Notes under the pieces: generated by a model
The model's input: the letters and a program-made list of their open reading frames with translations, nothing else
The model's database searches: none
What the model was told of the DNA's origin: nothing
Source of the DNA: Tritrichomonas musculus
Lineage: Eukaryota > Parabasalia > Tritrichomonadida > Tritrichomonadidae
Direction: 5' to 3'
Assembly (NCBI GenBank): GCA_039105265.1
Contig: JAPFFF010000004.1
Coordinates: 4,712,001-4,776,000 of the forward strand
DNA: 64,000 nt
Shown here: positions 18,377 to 27,400 of the stretch, piece by piece
How positions within the stretch are numbered: position 1 is the first letter of the stretch
Layout: every line of letters starts with the position of its first letter
Position numbers and translations under genes: made by a program

Positions 18377-20413
18377 ATGAGTAAAACAAAACTGATACTC
18401 GAACCAGGTCATGTAATGCAAGGCAATAATACTCAAAAATTATTAGGATACTGTAATAGATTGAACAATGAATTAGGGTTTAATATTAGCACTACTTCAG
18501 GAGGATATGTACTTAGGGACAGTTCATATGCTACTCGTTTAATAGAACCTCTTAACGAATTTCAATTTGGTTTACGTGAAGGGAATAGTGTTAATGATAC
18601 TACCATGAATAGATTCATTGAAAGGGTTCAAAATGAAAATCCATATGATAGACCAATAGATTATTCTGATTTAAAAGATTTTAATGATTATCAGTTTAGT
18701 AAATGGGCTAGAACAAATAATGGTGTTTATAATGAACTCACAACAAGAATTAATTCCCAAACACTTGAACAATATAAAAAGACATATCCAAAAAATGTTA
18801 TAAAAGCTATCATTAGAATACTCAATGAACATGATTTTGCATCAAATGATAATATTCACCATAAATATGTAAGGCGTATATATCAAGAAAGTCTGGACCA
18901 TTTCGCAAATAGAGTATATCCAGAAAGTGAAGGTGCTTCTAGCGACAATAATATTGTTCCCCCTTCTCGAACAGCGTCTGCTCCCCCTTCTCAAACGGAG
19001 TTTAGGTCTGCTCCTTTCTTTAGATATGGTGCGGCAGAGACTTTTCCAGAATTGAATCCATTGAATGTATTAAGAAGAAGACCCCCTAATGACAGCGCCG
19101 CTGGCCTTGGCTTTGCCAATGAAACAACTCCAATTATAGATAACACTAATATTAATAATAACAATAATACATTTTTATTTCAAAATCAAATGGCACAAGA
19201 AGTAAATTTACAGGATTTAGTTAATGCCTACAATTCTTTTGCTCAACATCCGGTAGATATCAATACAATAGCGAACAATGTCCAAGAAATTCAAAGAATA
19301 GCAATTGAATCAATAAACCATTTTCGACATAGACCAGGTAGGGTTGGTGGACCAAAACAAGGAATGAATGCATTATGGGATATCGTTCTAGACAATAAAA
19401 AAGACATCAAAAGAAGAAGAAAAGCAATGACCCTTGCTGGAGCTCAAGATATTGTTAATAAACGAAATGCAGCAAATCCTAATAGTCAACCATGGTCTGT
19501 ATCAGATGAAGATGTTAACGGGGATAATATTCCAGATATTATTATTAAAAATGGTAGCAACAATCCAATATACATTAATGGATACACAACAGCAAAGTCA
19601 GATTGGCCTGCACGATTTCATTTCTATACAGATTATGATGCAGCTGCTAGAAAACAATATAGGAATGAACATGGCGGAAAATCAATCACTGTTCCAATAT
19701 ATCTCAAGGAGAAATTGAATTATAGTTATAATAATGACCTCAATGGAAATCCACATCATTTAGGTGAAATGACAGGATATACAATGCCTGAAGCATGGAG
19801 AGATTACAAGTTAGATGGGTACAGTTTTGTTAAGGAGAAGCGAAAGAATGCCTTTGCTAGATTCCGCGATTATGTTGTTAGTCATGTTGTTGAAGATGTT
19901 ATTAACGCACTTAGGACTCAAAACATATTAGATATCACTCCTAAATTCAAGGCAAGACTAATTATGATGGCTACGTCAAAATTATGGAAACACTATATAC
20001 TTAGTACAGTTGCTCGTAAACGTGGTTTCACCTCAGTAGAACATGAAGAGTTTAAGAAATGGTGTAAAAAGAGTGAAGGAAAACGAATAGTTGATGCAGA
20101 AGTTTCAAGCCTATTATTACATGTTCTTCATACTAATGGAAATAATTGGACTGTTGAACAAAGAGCGCAACTCAGAAATAAGATTTATAATGATTTCGGA
20201 CACGCTATGGTAGAATCAGCTCAAGAAGTCAATGAACATGAAAGGGAAAATTTGATACACGATAGATATACTGGACAAGAAAGACAGGGCATGCAGTACG
20301 ACCATCGAAATGATGAAGAAGGAGGTGAATGGCACGATGGTATCACACAAGAATATAATCGAGAACAGAATGGCGAATGGAACTTAGAAGATGATGAGGC
20401 ATTTTTAAACTAA
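18377..20413 (+). CDS. Large Maverick structural-type protein with EF-hand-like loop
   Basis: This 678-residue protein uses the ATG at 18377, which follows TATTCAAATG; an in-frame upstream ATG at 18341 overlaps the previous gene and is less likely. The N-terminal third is helical and charged. The centre (about 190-260) is Asn/Pro/Ser-rich and probably disordered. At about 377-388 lies a DVNGDNIPD loop resembling calcium-binding D-x-N-x-D-x-x-D loops, followed by a conserved-looking INGYTTAKSDWPAR...Y block. The C-terminus is acidic and Gln/Glu-rich. No counterpart is visible in element 1, where the matching region is off-window. It is possibly an internal capsid or core protein; function unknown. 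A double-hairpin insertion lies at 19093-19119. Confidence 0.7.
   Translation: MSKTKLILEPGHVMQGNNTQKLLGYCNRLNNELGFNISTTSGGYVLRDSSYATRLIEPLNEFQFGLREGNSVNDTTMNRFIERVQNENPYDRPIDYSDLKDFNDYQFSKWARTNNGVYNELTTRINSQTLEQYKKTYPKNVIKAIIRILNEHDFASNDNIHHKYVRRIYQESLDHFANRVYPESEGASSDNNIVPPSRTASAPPSQTEFRSAPFFRYGAAETFPELNPLNVLRRRPPNDSAAGLGFANETTPIIDNTNINNNNNTFLFQNQMAQEVNLQDLVNAYNSFAQHPVDINTIANNVQEIQRIAIESINHFRHRPGRVGGPKQGMNALWDIVLDNKKDIKRRRKAMTLAGAQDIVNKRNAANPNSQPWSVSDEDVNGDNIPDIIIKNGSNNPIYINGYTTAKSDWPARFHFYTDYDAAARKQYRNEHGGKSITVPIYLKEKLNYSYNNDLNGNPHHLGEMTGYTMPEAWRDYKLDGYSFVKEKRKNAFARFRDYVVSHVVEDVINALRTQNILDITPKFKARLIMMATSKLWKHYILSTVARKRGFTSVEHEEFKKWCKKSEGKRIVDAEVSSLLLHVLHTNGNNWTVEQRAQLRNKIYNDFGHAMVESAQEVNEHERENLIHDRYTGQERQGMQYDHRNDEEGGEWHDGITQEYNREQNGEWNLEDDEAFLN
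19093..19119 (+). repeat. Tandem hairpin pair inside the 678-residue gene
   Basis: CAGC-GCC-GCTG is followed by TTGGC-TTT-GCCAA. Both are perfect stems with 3-nt loops and GC-rich in an AT-rich gene. The start ATGACAGCNNNGCTGGC is shared with the unit at 31083. It encodes an in-frame NDSAAGLGFAN stretch in a low-complexity region. Confidence 0.6.
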
Positions 20414-20462
20414 ACATAATATGAGTCTTTTTTTACACATAATATAATCTATTAATATGTAA

Positions 20463-21281
20463 ATGAATAACCTAAAAGACGTCAATTATTTAGTATCTGA
20501 TACACTAAAACAAAATAAAGACAATTTATCAGGTGCATTAATAGAATCTATTCACGAAGATATTCATATTAAATATAATTCAGTAAATGTTATCGTAGGC
20601 AAACAAAATTCTGGTAAAACTGTTATTGCTCTACAAGAGATAATCAAAATAGGATTAATAAAAACACACCATTTATTAGTCTATATCACGAAGAATGGAG
20701 ATGAAAACGATAGGAGCTGGCAAACATTGAAACATCTAATTAAAATGCCATATATTACAATCTCTGAGAAAAATGCAGTTGATTTTATGACAGAATTGAT
20801 AGCTGCAAAAAATCTCTATTATCTTGTCAAAAGAGAACACTTAGAAGAAAGATTAGATGATGGACAAAAAAATGATATGTTTAATGTTTTACATATACAA
20901 GACTATAATAAAGAGTATCTTCACACATTAGTACTTTTTGATGATATCTCTAATAGCAAACTATTTTCATCAGAAGAATCATATTTTAGCCAACAACTTC
21001 GTAGATGTAGGCACACAAATATCACATACTTCTTGTTAATCCAAGGATGGAAAGGAATTAAGCCACATATCAAAAATGAGATAACAACTTTGTTTGTATT
21101 TCCATGTTTTAATCGTCAACAGTTGCATTATATATATTCACAATCAGCTAGTAATTTAGATTTTGAAGAATTTTATAATTTATATAGACAGCTTGCAGAA
21201 GAAAAAAATATTTATCCTGATTCACATTCATGCTTAATCGTTCAGGTATCAGAAGGCGGTGAGACATCGCTTACTTTGTAA
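20463..21281 (+). CDS. FtsK/HerA-type (A32-like) genome-packaging ATPase
   Basis: This 272-residue P-loop ATPase is expected to pump element DNA into capsids. Walker A GKQNSGKT lies at about 46-53 and Walker B LVLFDD at about 156-161. A downstream QLRRCRHTNITYFLLIQ stretch fits the strand carrying the sensor residue and the arginine finger region. Length fits the 250-300 residues of Polinton packaging ATPases. Its last 40 bp overlap the 3' end of the convergent minus-strand gene. It starts at ATG 20463 after TATGTAAATG. Confidence 0.88.
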   Translation: MNNLKDVNYLVSDTLKQNKDNLSGALIESIHEDIHIKYNSVNVIVGKQNSGKTVIALQEIIKIGLIKTHHLLVYITKNGDENDRSWQTLKHLIKMPYITISEKNAVDFMTELIAAKNLYYLVKREHLEERLDDGQKNDMFNVLHIQDYNKEYLHTLVLFDDISNSKLFSSEESYFSQQLRRCRHTNITYFLLIQGWKGIKPHIKNEITTLFVFPCFNRQQLHYIYSQSASNLDFEEFYNLYRQLAEEKNIYPDSHSCLIVQVSEGGETSLTL

Positions 21282-21619
21282 GAGTCTACATAGCAGTTGC
21301 TGTCAACTTGATTATTAGGATTTAAAAAATGAATAATATTATTTATTGTTTCTTTTATCTGTTTTATCTCTTGTTTCAATTCAGATATCTCACTATTTTT
21401 TTGCTCTATAATATTCTCTTCTTTAATCTTCTTTAACATTAAAACATTTTTTATTTTTGTTATGTGATATCCTTTTATGTAATACATTTTGTTTAATTTA
21501 TGCGTTGTAAGTGAATCCATATCATTTTTATGCTTGTTATAATACAAATTAAATTCATCAACAGTATCAAACTCTTTAGTATACTTTGAAATAGGTTCAA
21601 TTATTTTCACATCGTTCAT
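21242..21619 (-). CDS. Conserved Maverick coiled-coil protein
   Basis: This 125-residue protein has an N-terminal module (FDTVDEFNLYYNKHK...LNKMYYIKGYHITKI) followed by a Lys/Glu coiled coil (about 65-97) and an acidic Pro-ending tail. The EF-x-x-YY-x-x-x-K and LNKxYxIxGYxIxKI patterns look like a small helical nucleic-acid-binding fold recurrent in trichomonad Mavericks; that recurrence is recollection, not tested here. It is convergent with, and overlaps by 40 bp, the packaging ATPase. Start ATG is at 21619. Confidence 0.65.
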   Translation of the reverse strand: MNDVKIIEPISKYTKEFDTVDEFNLYYNKHKNDMDSLTTHKLNKMYYIKGYHITKIKNVLMLKKIKEENIIEQKNSEISELKQEIKQIKETINNIIHFLNPNNQVDSNCYVDSYKVSDVSPPSDT

Positions 21620-21641
21620 TTACATTTGAAATAAATTTAAA

Positions 21642-21971
21642 TTACTTCAATAATGGTATATCAAATCTTCCTGGATTAAAATACTGGGCATTCACAGGTC
21701 CATTACTAGTTTGTCTGATACCCACCCCATTAACACCTAAAGACTTTCCTTCGAAAGGCCCTGCCAAAGGCAGCGACTTATTGCCCGCAAATTTCCCTGC
21801 GTAGTTGCCTATTTTATTGATAACATTTCCTGCTGTCCCACCAATCGCGCCTCCAATAACTGGAGCTACTTTTGATACAATTTCTGCTCCTTTTTTAAGT
21901 ACTGGTAATGCTTTTCCAATAATATTCTTTGCACCGCTAATCAAATTTTTAAACCAACTTCCAAATGCCAT
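21642..21971 (-). CDS. pVI-like small capsid-associated protein
   Basis: This 109-residue protein begins with an amphipathic basic helix (MAFGSWFKNLISGAKNIIG), followed by a Gly/Ala/Val-rich hydrophobic stretch (about 35-60, VAPVIGGAIGGTAGNVINKIG) and a basic/Gly C-terminus ending NPGRFDIPLLK. This layout resembles the membrane-active minor core proteins of adenovirus-like and Polinton particles (pVI/pX type). Lying next to the capsid gene supports a particle role. Two adjacent palindromes interrupt the sequence at 21744-21773. Confidence 0.6.
   Translation of the reverse strand: MAFGSWFKNLISGAKNIIGKALPVLKKGAEIVSKVAPVIGGAIGGTAGNVINKIGNYAGKFAGNKSLPLAGPFEGKSLGVNGVGIRQTSNGPVNAQYFNPGRFDIPLLK
21744..21773 (+). 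repeat. Tandem hairpin pair, copy 1 of a 38-bp dispersed unit
   Basis: CTTTC-CTTC-GAAAG is followed by CTGCC-AAA-GGCAG. Together with flanking GA...CGA/TTA, the roughly 38-bp block is nearly identical to 26303-26341 in another gene of opposite orientation. Differences fall mostly in the loops and spacer. Confidence 0.75.
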
Positions 21972-22101
21972 TTCAATTCAAGTAAACATAAACAAAGTTT
22001 AGTTTACTTTGACAAACTTTTTTTGTTTGGCCTTTGCTTATGCAAATACTGTCGTAAATAAAATGTAAATTATGATAAACATTATTTTTATATTTAAACA
22101 A
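21972..22101. promoter_or_regulatory. Divergent region with three palindromes upstream of the capsid gene
   Basis: The 130-bp gap between the minus-strand pVI-like gene and the capsid gene holds three stem-loops. AAGTAAAC (21980) pairs with GTTTACTT (22002). CAAAC pairs with GTTTG around 22012-22029. TTTGC-TTAT-GCAAA lies at about 22033-22046. The capsid start is preceded by ATTATTTTTATATTTAAACA, the TTATTTTT leader seen at several genes. Promoter function is inferred. Confidence 0.5.
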
Positions 22102-23991
22102 ATGACTTATTACAACGCACAAACAAAGAATTTAGGAAATGATGAGGGTGATGTTTTATCATTCTTTCAATCAAAATTACGTAATCTTATACAAAGAAAT
22201 GGTGGAGATAACACATTTTCGTTTGTCATGGAGGAATTCAAAGATAAAGATGCACCATTACCTGTAGGTACAAAAACACGTATAAAATTAACACATTCTG
22301 GGCACACAATTACACAAATTGAGAAGTCATTCACGACTATTCTTTTAGATTTTATCATAAAATTATCAAAACCAATTGACGTATCTGCTGACACACATGG
22401 ACTCATGAAAATATTCGTTGGATTCAAAAATGCTGTAGAATTCTATGAAGATTGTAGATTTTGGATTAATGATAAACTCTTAGGTGCATATCGTCAAGAT
22501 GAATTACAACGTGAATCATTTGCATATAATTCTATTAAGCCAAGAGATGCAAAAGCAACATCAAAATATTCACATTCTACATGGGAAAATGTTTCACAAT
22601 TCTCTCCATCAATTTGTGGCTGTTATGTAGACTTAAAAGATATTGCAGATGGACAACCACATAAATTTACCATCGAATTGACTATACCATTTGTAGACCA
22701 ATTAGCACTTCAAGCATGGCAATTATATCCTAATGCAATCTGTGGAGAAATAGAAGAAGAAGTAAAAACAAGTTTACGCGCACTTGTATGGGCACAAGTG
22801 AATCCAAATGTAGTTAAAGAAACACTTCAATTTTTAGAAGATAAAGAAATAGATGAAGAGATGCCTGCTGTTATACCTATTACACGTAAATTCACACAAA
22901 TTGGTAGACCATCAGTGATTGTCTCTCATTATTCATCAAATCCAACTCCTTCACAAAAGCTTCATATAGAGTATCAAAGATATAAAGGCGTAAATGTATA
23001 TGATGATGATGTGCTAGAGCATCCAACAATTGATTTTGGATACACAGATGAAGAATTTACTAAATATAAAGTATCACGTGATGATGTTAATAAAAAGGAA
23101 TTTGCAGAATTAATCGCAGCAGCTAATCCTGATAAACCATTAGATGCTGGCGACACTGTTAAAATCATTAAAAGTGAATTAAAAGGTGCATTATTAGCAA
23201 CAACAAAATCTGATTCAATCAACCTGAAAACAGAAAAGATAACACTAGATGTTCTTGGTGGAACTATTCAATTAGGTCGCTCAAATTTAGCAGGATTTGG
23301 ATTAAAACAAGATGTTTATAATGGATTATATCGTGAATTGCAAACACCATTATTGATTCCATCACAAGAACTCACAAGAGAAATATTTGAAGGAACAGCA
23401 AAGGTAAATGGATTAGAAATCAGTAAAAGTATTCCATTACGTAATGCAACAAATATCACAATGATGTTTCCAAAATCACCTGCAGACATCACATGTTTCG
23501 ATAATATTATGTATCAAAATGTGCAATTAGTTGTTAATAAAAGAACATATCCAGATACCGAATTTGCTAATACTTGTGCAGCCAGGTTCTATCAACATCA
23601 ATTGATTGCAAACGAGTTAGATGGAGCGTTAGAAGCAACACAAGAATTTGAAGATAGTTTTACACAGCCATTAAACGACCCAACAACTGGTAAACGTTAT
23701 TTAAATTGTCGTTCTGACGGAACATCATTTGGTATCAATTTTCAACTCGAAAGAAGTAATGCAGGATATGTATTCGATGGATTAGACACAGGCAGCACTT
23801 CAATAACTGTTACATTTAGAGGTCAGCCAATGTATCGTGGAGAAGATGACACATATTTTATTCCCGATCCAGAATACCCAAATATGCATCCACCATCACC
23901 AGAAGCATGGATATGTTCAGACACATATTTCACATGGAGTGTAAATGGTGTTGAATACTATCAAACTGGCGTGCCAGCAGGGAAAGAGTAA
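22102..23991 (+). CDS. Maverick major capsid protein (double jelly-roll type)
   Basis: This 629-residue protein starts at ATG 22102 (AACAAATG); an in-frame ATG at 22072 would add ten hydrophobic residues and sits in the leader. It is beta-rich with short charged turns. It aligns along its length with the capsid protein of element 1 (blocks VGFKNAVEFYED, ITRKFTQIGRP, ITMMFPKSPAD and the following Tyr/Asn stretch). About 100 extra residues sit mainly in the middle (about 295-400) and at the C-terminus. Codon choice is highly regular, as expected for an abundantly made protein. It should form the hexon-like lattice of the particle. The call rests on context and length, not a catalytic motif. Confidence 0.75.
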   Translation: MTYYNAQTKNLGNDEGDVLSFFQSKLRNLIQRNGGDNTFSFVMEEFKDKDAPLPVGTKTRIKLTHSGHTITQIEKSFTTILLDFIIKLSKPIDVSADTHGLMKIFVGFKNAVEFYEDCRFWINDKLLGAYRQDELQRESFAYNSIKPRDAKATSKYSHSTWENVSQFSPSICGCYVDLKDIADGQPHKFTIELTIPFVDQLALQAWQLYPNAICGEIEEEVKTSLRALVWAQVNPNVVKETLQFLEDKEIDEEMPAVIPITRKFTQIGRPSVIVSHYSSNPTPSQKLHIEYQRYKGVNVYDDDVLEHPTIDFGYTDEEFTKYKVSRDDVNKKEFAELIAAANPDKPLDAGDTVKIIKSELKGALLATTKSDSINLKTEKITLDVLGGTIQLGRSNLAGFGLKQDVYNGLYRELQTPLLIPSQELTREIFEGTAKVNGLEISKSIPLRNATNITMMFPKSPADITCFDNIMYQNVQLVVNKRTYPDTEFANTCAARFYQHQLIANELDGALEATQEFEDSFTQPLNDPTTGKRYLNCRSDGTSFGINFQLERSNAGYVFDGLDTGSTSITVTFRGQPMYRGEDDTYFIPDPEYPNMHPPSPEAWICSDTYFTWSVNGVEYYQTGVPAGKE

Positions 23992-24086
23992 ATAAAAAGA
24001 TTATATATAAAAAAATTTTTTTTATATCTAGAATCATAATATGAGTCATTAAGTGAAAACATCTAATTGAAAAGAACAAAGTTCTT

Positions 24087-24419
24087 TTAATACTCTAGCT
24101 TCAAAAACAATGTAAAATTATCTGGTTTTATCTCGTTTCCTTCAGCATCAGTGAACCATATTTTGAAATCTCTTTTTGTTCCAACATATTCATACTTGCG
24201 ATTATCATCAGGTGGCACTACATTTGCGTACCATACTAAACTATCTTCATATTCATCTCTTTGAATAAAGCTACAATGTATTTCAGTTTCACCATCAAGA
24301 TATCCATTACATGTGGCTCTACAATATTGAAAAGATATATAGCGTTTATTCAACGAATTACTAAACTCGGATGGCAATAAATTATTGTATTTCTTCGTGA
24401 TAAAGTACGTTTTTACCAT
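24087..24419 (-). CDS. Small capsid-associated candidate beside the fibre gene
   Basis: This 110-residue beta-rich protein has two Cys near the middle and the C-terminal pattern FKIWFTDAEGNEI...FTLFLKLEY, like the last strands of penton-type minor capsid proteins. It is divergently paired with the fibre gene across 17 bp, just as the 248-residue candidate is paired with the fibre gene of element 1. It is less than half that size, so one may be a reduced or partial version of the other, or they may be unrelated. Confidence 0.5.
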   Translation of the reverse strand: MVKTYFITKKYNNLLPSEFSNSLNKRYISFQYCRATCNGYLDGETEIHCSFIQRDEYEDSLVWYANVVPPDDNRKYEYVGTKRDFKIWFTDAEGNEIKPDNFTLFLKLEY

Positions 24420-24436
24420 TCTTTATAATATATAAA
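24420..24436. promoter_or_regulatory. 17-bp divergent start region
   Basis: TCTTTATAATATATAAA separates two divergent ATGs. It contains a near-perfect palindrome TTTATA-ATA-TATAAA, so both genes see TATA-like bases directly before the ATG. This is the second of three such tiny divergent gaps. Confidence 0.6.
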
Positions 24437-27400
24437 ATGACTGCAATCATAACAAAACAAAATGCATTTGATAAAGCATTTATTAGTGGATACAATGCAG
24501 GTGGAAATGGAGAATTTGATAATATTCATGTTAAACAAGATGCTATAATTGAAGATAATCTTATTGTTAAAAATAATAATATCATTGATATATTATCACA
24601 AACATCACAAATATTAGATGACCACGATAATAGAATAACAATACTAGAAAATAAACCTGATTCACAGAGTAATTTAGAATATGTAGATGGCTTTGATGAA
24701 TTCATAATAGATGTTAAAACATTATCTAAAAAAGAAACAAATGAATGTAATATATTGGAAATCGCAGTTGATTTACCAGAAACGTATTCAGGAAATGTAT
24801 TCGCAATTACTACATCTTTGGGTTCAGGAGTGATATCATTTGCAAATAATAAATTTACTAATCCTCGCATAGACTATTCTGATGGACAATATGTTGTATC
24901 TTATATTGAAAATGATGATTATGCAAGATTATATATGAGTAAAGATATTTTAAGCGATCCATTTGACCTATTCACTAAAGGATTCATAAGAATAACATTT
25001 GTTGCTCCAATTAAACAGACTATTAATAAAAAAGACAACAAAATAATAAACTTTAAATGTAATACTATAGATGCAGATAATTGTTTTAAATTATTTAGGT
25101 CTCCATTACCAGATTTCTATGAAATAAAGTCAATATCACAAGATGACAATTATTATATTGCTTATTGGGGCTATGATGAAGGAACAGAAGAATTTAACAC
25201 ACTTATTGATGGACAAACATTTGAATTCAATGATGAAGTATTTGGCACAACATTTAAGCTTACAAAGAAAGGAGATACGTGGATTGGAAACAATTATTGT
25301 GTACATATTCCGGAATCATTAAAGATAATACAAAATAGCGATAATGAAGCTAGAATAACAATAGCCAAAAATGATGCTAATAAATTTACTTTATCACATC
25401 TTGTTAAATTCCATTCAGACCAGAACGCATTAACATTTCTCATTAATGAAGGATTATTGAAAATAAACAAAGGAAAACTAGATTATGCAGGTGAAAATGA
25501 TAAAGAATGGTGGATAGATATCGTTTGTGAGTTCGATAGTGGAGGCCAATGGGTTGGAGGTGATTATATTGCGACATTAACGCTAAATGGGAAAATATAC
25601 GAAATAAAAGTTAATGTAGATGCAACAATTGATTCACCCCATTATAAAGTAAATAGTAATAATTATTTTGAATATATTGGATATCATCATACCGAAAAAT
25701 TGATTAACAATAAAGGGATTAAACTATTTATGTCCACTAATCCAAATCTTATATTTAAAATCGCTGACGTAGAATATAATAATGAAAATACATTTGAATA
25801 TCTCAATGGATGTGGTTATTATAATGTTGTTCCTAAACCCGAATCATGCACGACCCTTTTTACAAACTATAATATTCAAACATCTGGTGTGGTAATTGGT
25901 GAAAACATTGAGAGTCATATGTTTGTGTTAAATTCTTTAGGGAATACAGTTGATGTTGCACTAAATGATATATCTCAATTACAAAATTATTGTAAACAAT
26001 TAGAATCACAAATAGAAAGTATGTCAAATAAAGTTAACTGGTTTGATATTTTACAAGGTATTGTTGATATTGGTACTATGTTAATAGGATTTGGTCCAGG
26101 ATTAATGCGAATAGGTGCTGCAGGAATTGAATCATTAAGTAGACTCTCTTTTGCTAAATCAACTGTGAAAGAAATAGAATATGTTGATGAAATAATACAC
26201 GATGTTGACGTTTTATCACCTGGCGTTATTGAGAAACAACTAGATTTTGCATCAGAGACAACAATAATTGGTTCAGATAATTGCTATAAATACTATCTAT
26301 TTGACTTTCCTAAGAAAGACTCTGCCAATGGCAGCGAATTAAAATCAGAATCTAAAATAGATGTATCATTTATAGTTGATTCAGACGGAGAAGTTATTAG
26401 TATTAACAATTATGATGTAGATTCTGATGGAAATATTGTTGCGGTAAATTCTGTAGTTGCTTGTAATTTAATATACGAATATCCCTATTTAATGGTATTT
26501 TCTAAAAATAAGCCATCAAATGTTTCATATAAATATATCCCTAAATCGAAGTCAGTTAAGTTAGCATTAGGGGAAACATTAACCAATAATCAATTATTAT
26601 CAGCAGCTGCGACAAAAAAATTAATTGAGAATCATAAGCAAAATATGTTAAGTGAAATCCCTACTGTTGATTTATCAAATTATGCAACACTTGAGAATCT
26701 TGATGAGTATGCTAAAGCACAGGACTTACAGTCTTATTTGAAGAAACAAGACATATTATCAACCGAAAAAATAACACAAGAATTGTCAATAGCTACAAAA
26801 TTCGTAAATGGAACAACAAATGATGAGGATAAAAGAACTTATATAACAAATTTGGATAGAGATTTATGCAACATATTAATGAAATCATCACTTTTTGTGA
26901 AAGGCTCTTGTAATAATGAAGATATTTCAGGAGAATATTTGTATGATAGTGAAGACACGGAATATTATTATTACAAGAAAGGCGAAAATACTTTTACTAT
27001 ATACTTTTTCTATTACAATGGAACATTCAGATATAATAGTAATTATGTTTTGGATTTAGAATCAGTAAGTTATTCATACGAACCTGAAGTTTATGACAAA
27101 TATTGTATTCCAAATATGAACTTCGTAAAAGATAATTATGCATTAAAATCTGATATACCTGAACCTGTTGATTTGACTAAATATGTAGCAAAAAATGATG
27201 ATGGTTCATTAACAATAGCTACTACGTTTACAAATAATTCTCCATCATTAATAGTGAATAATCCATATTATCCAGATATTAGATTATGTAATGAAAATAG
27301 TTATGTTTCATTAAGATATTCACCTTATACAGAGGAATTTATGATAAAATATAAAGATGTTGATATGATAAATTGCACATATAAATCTCAAAAATATAAA

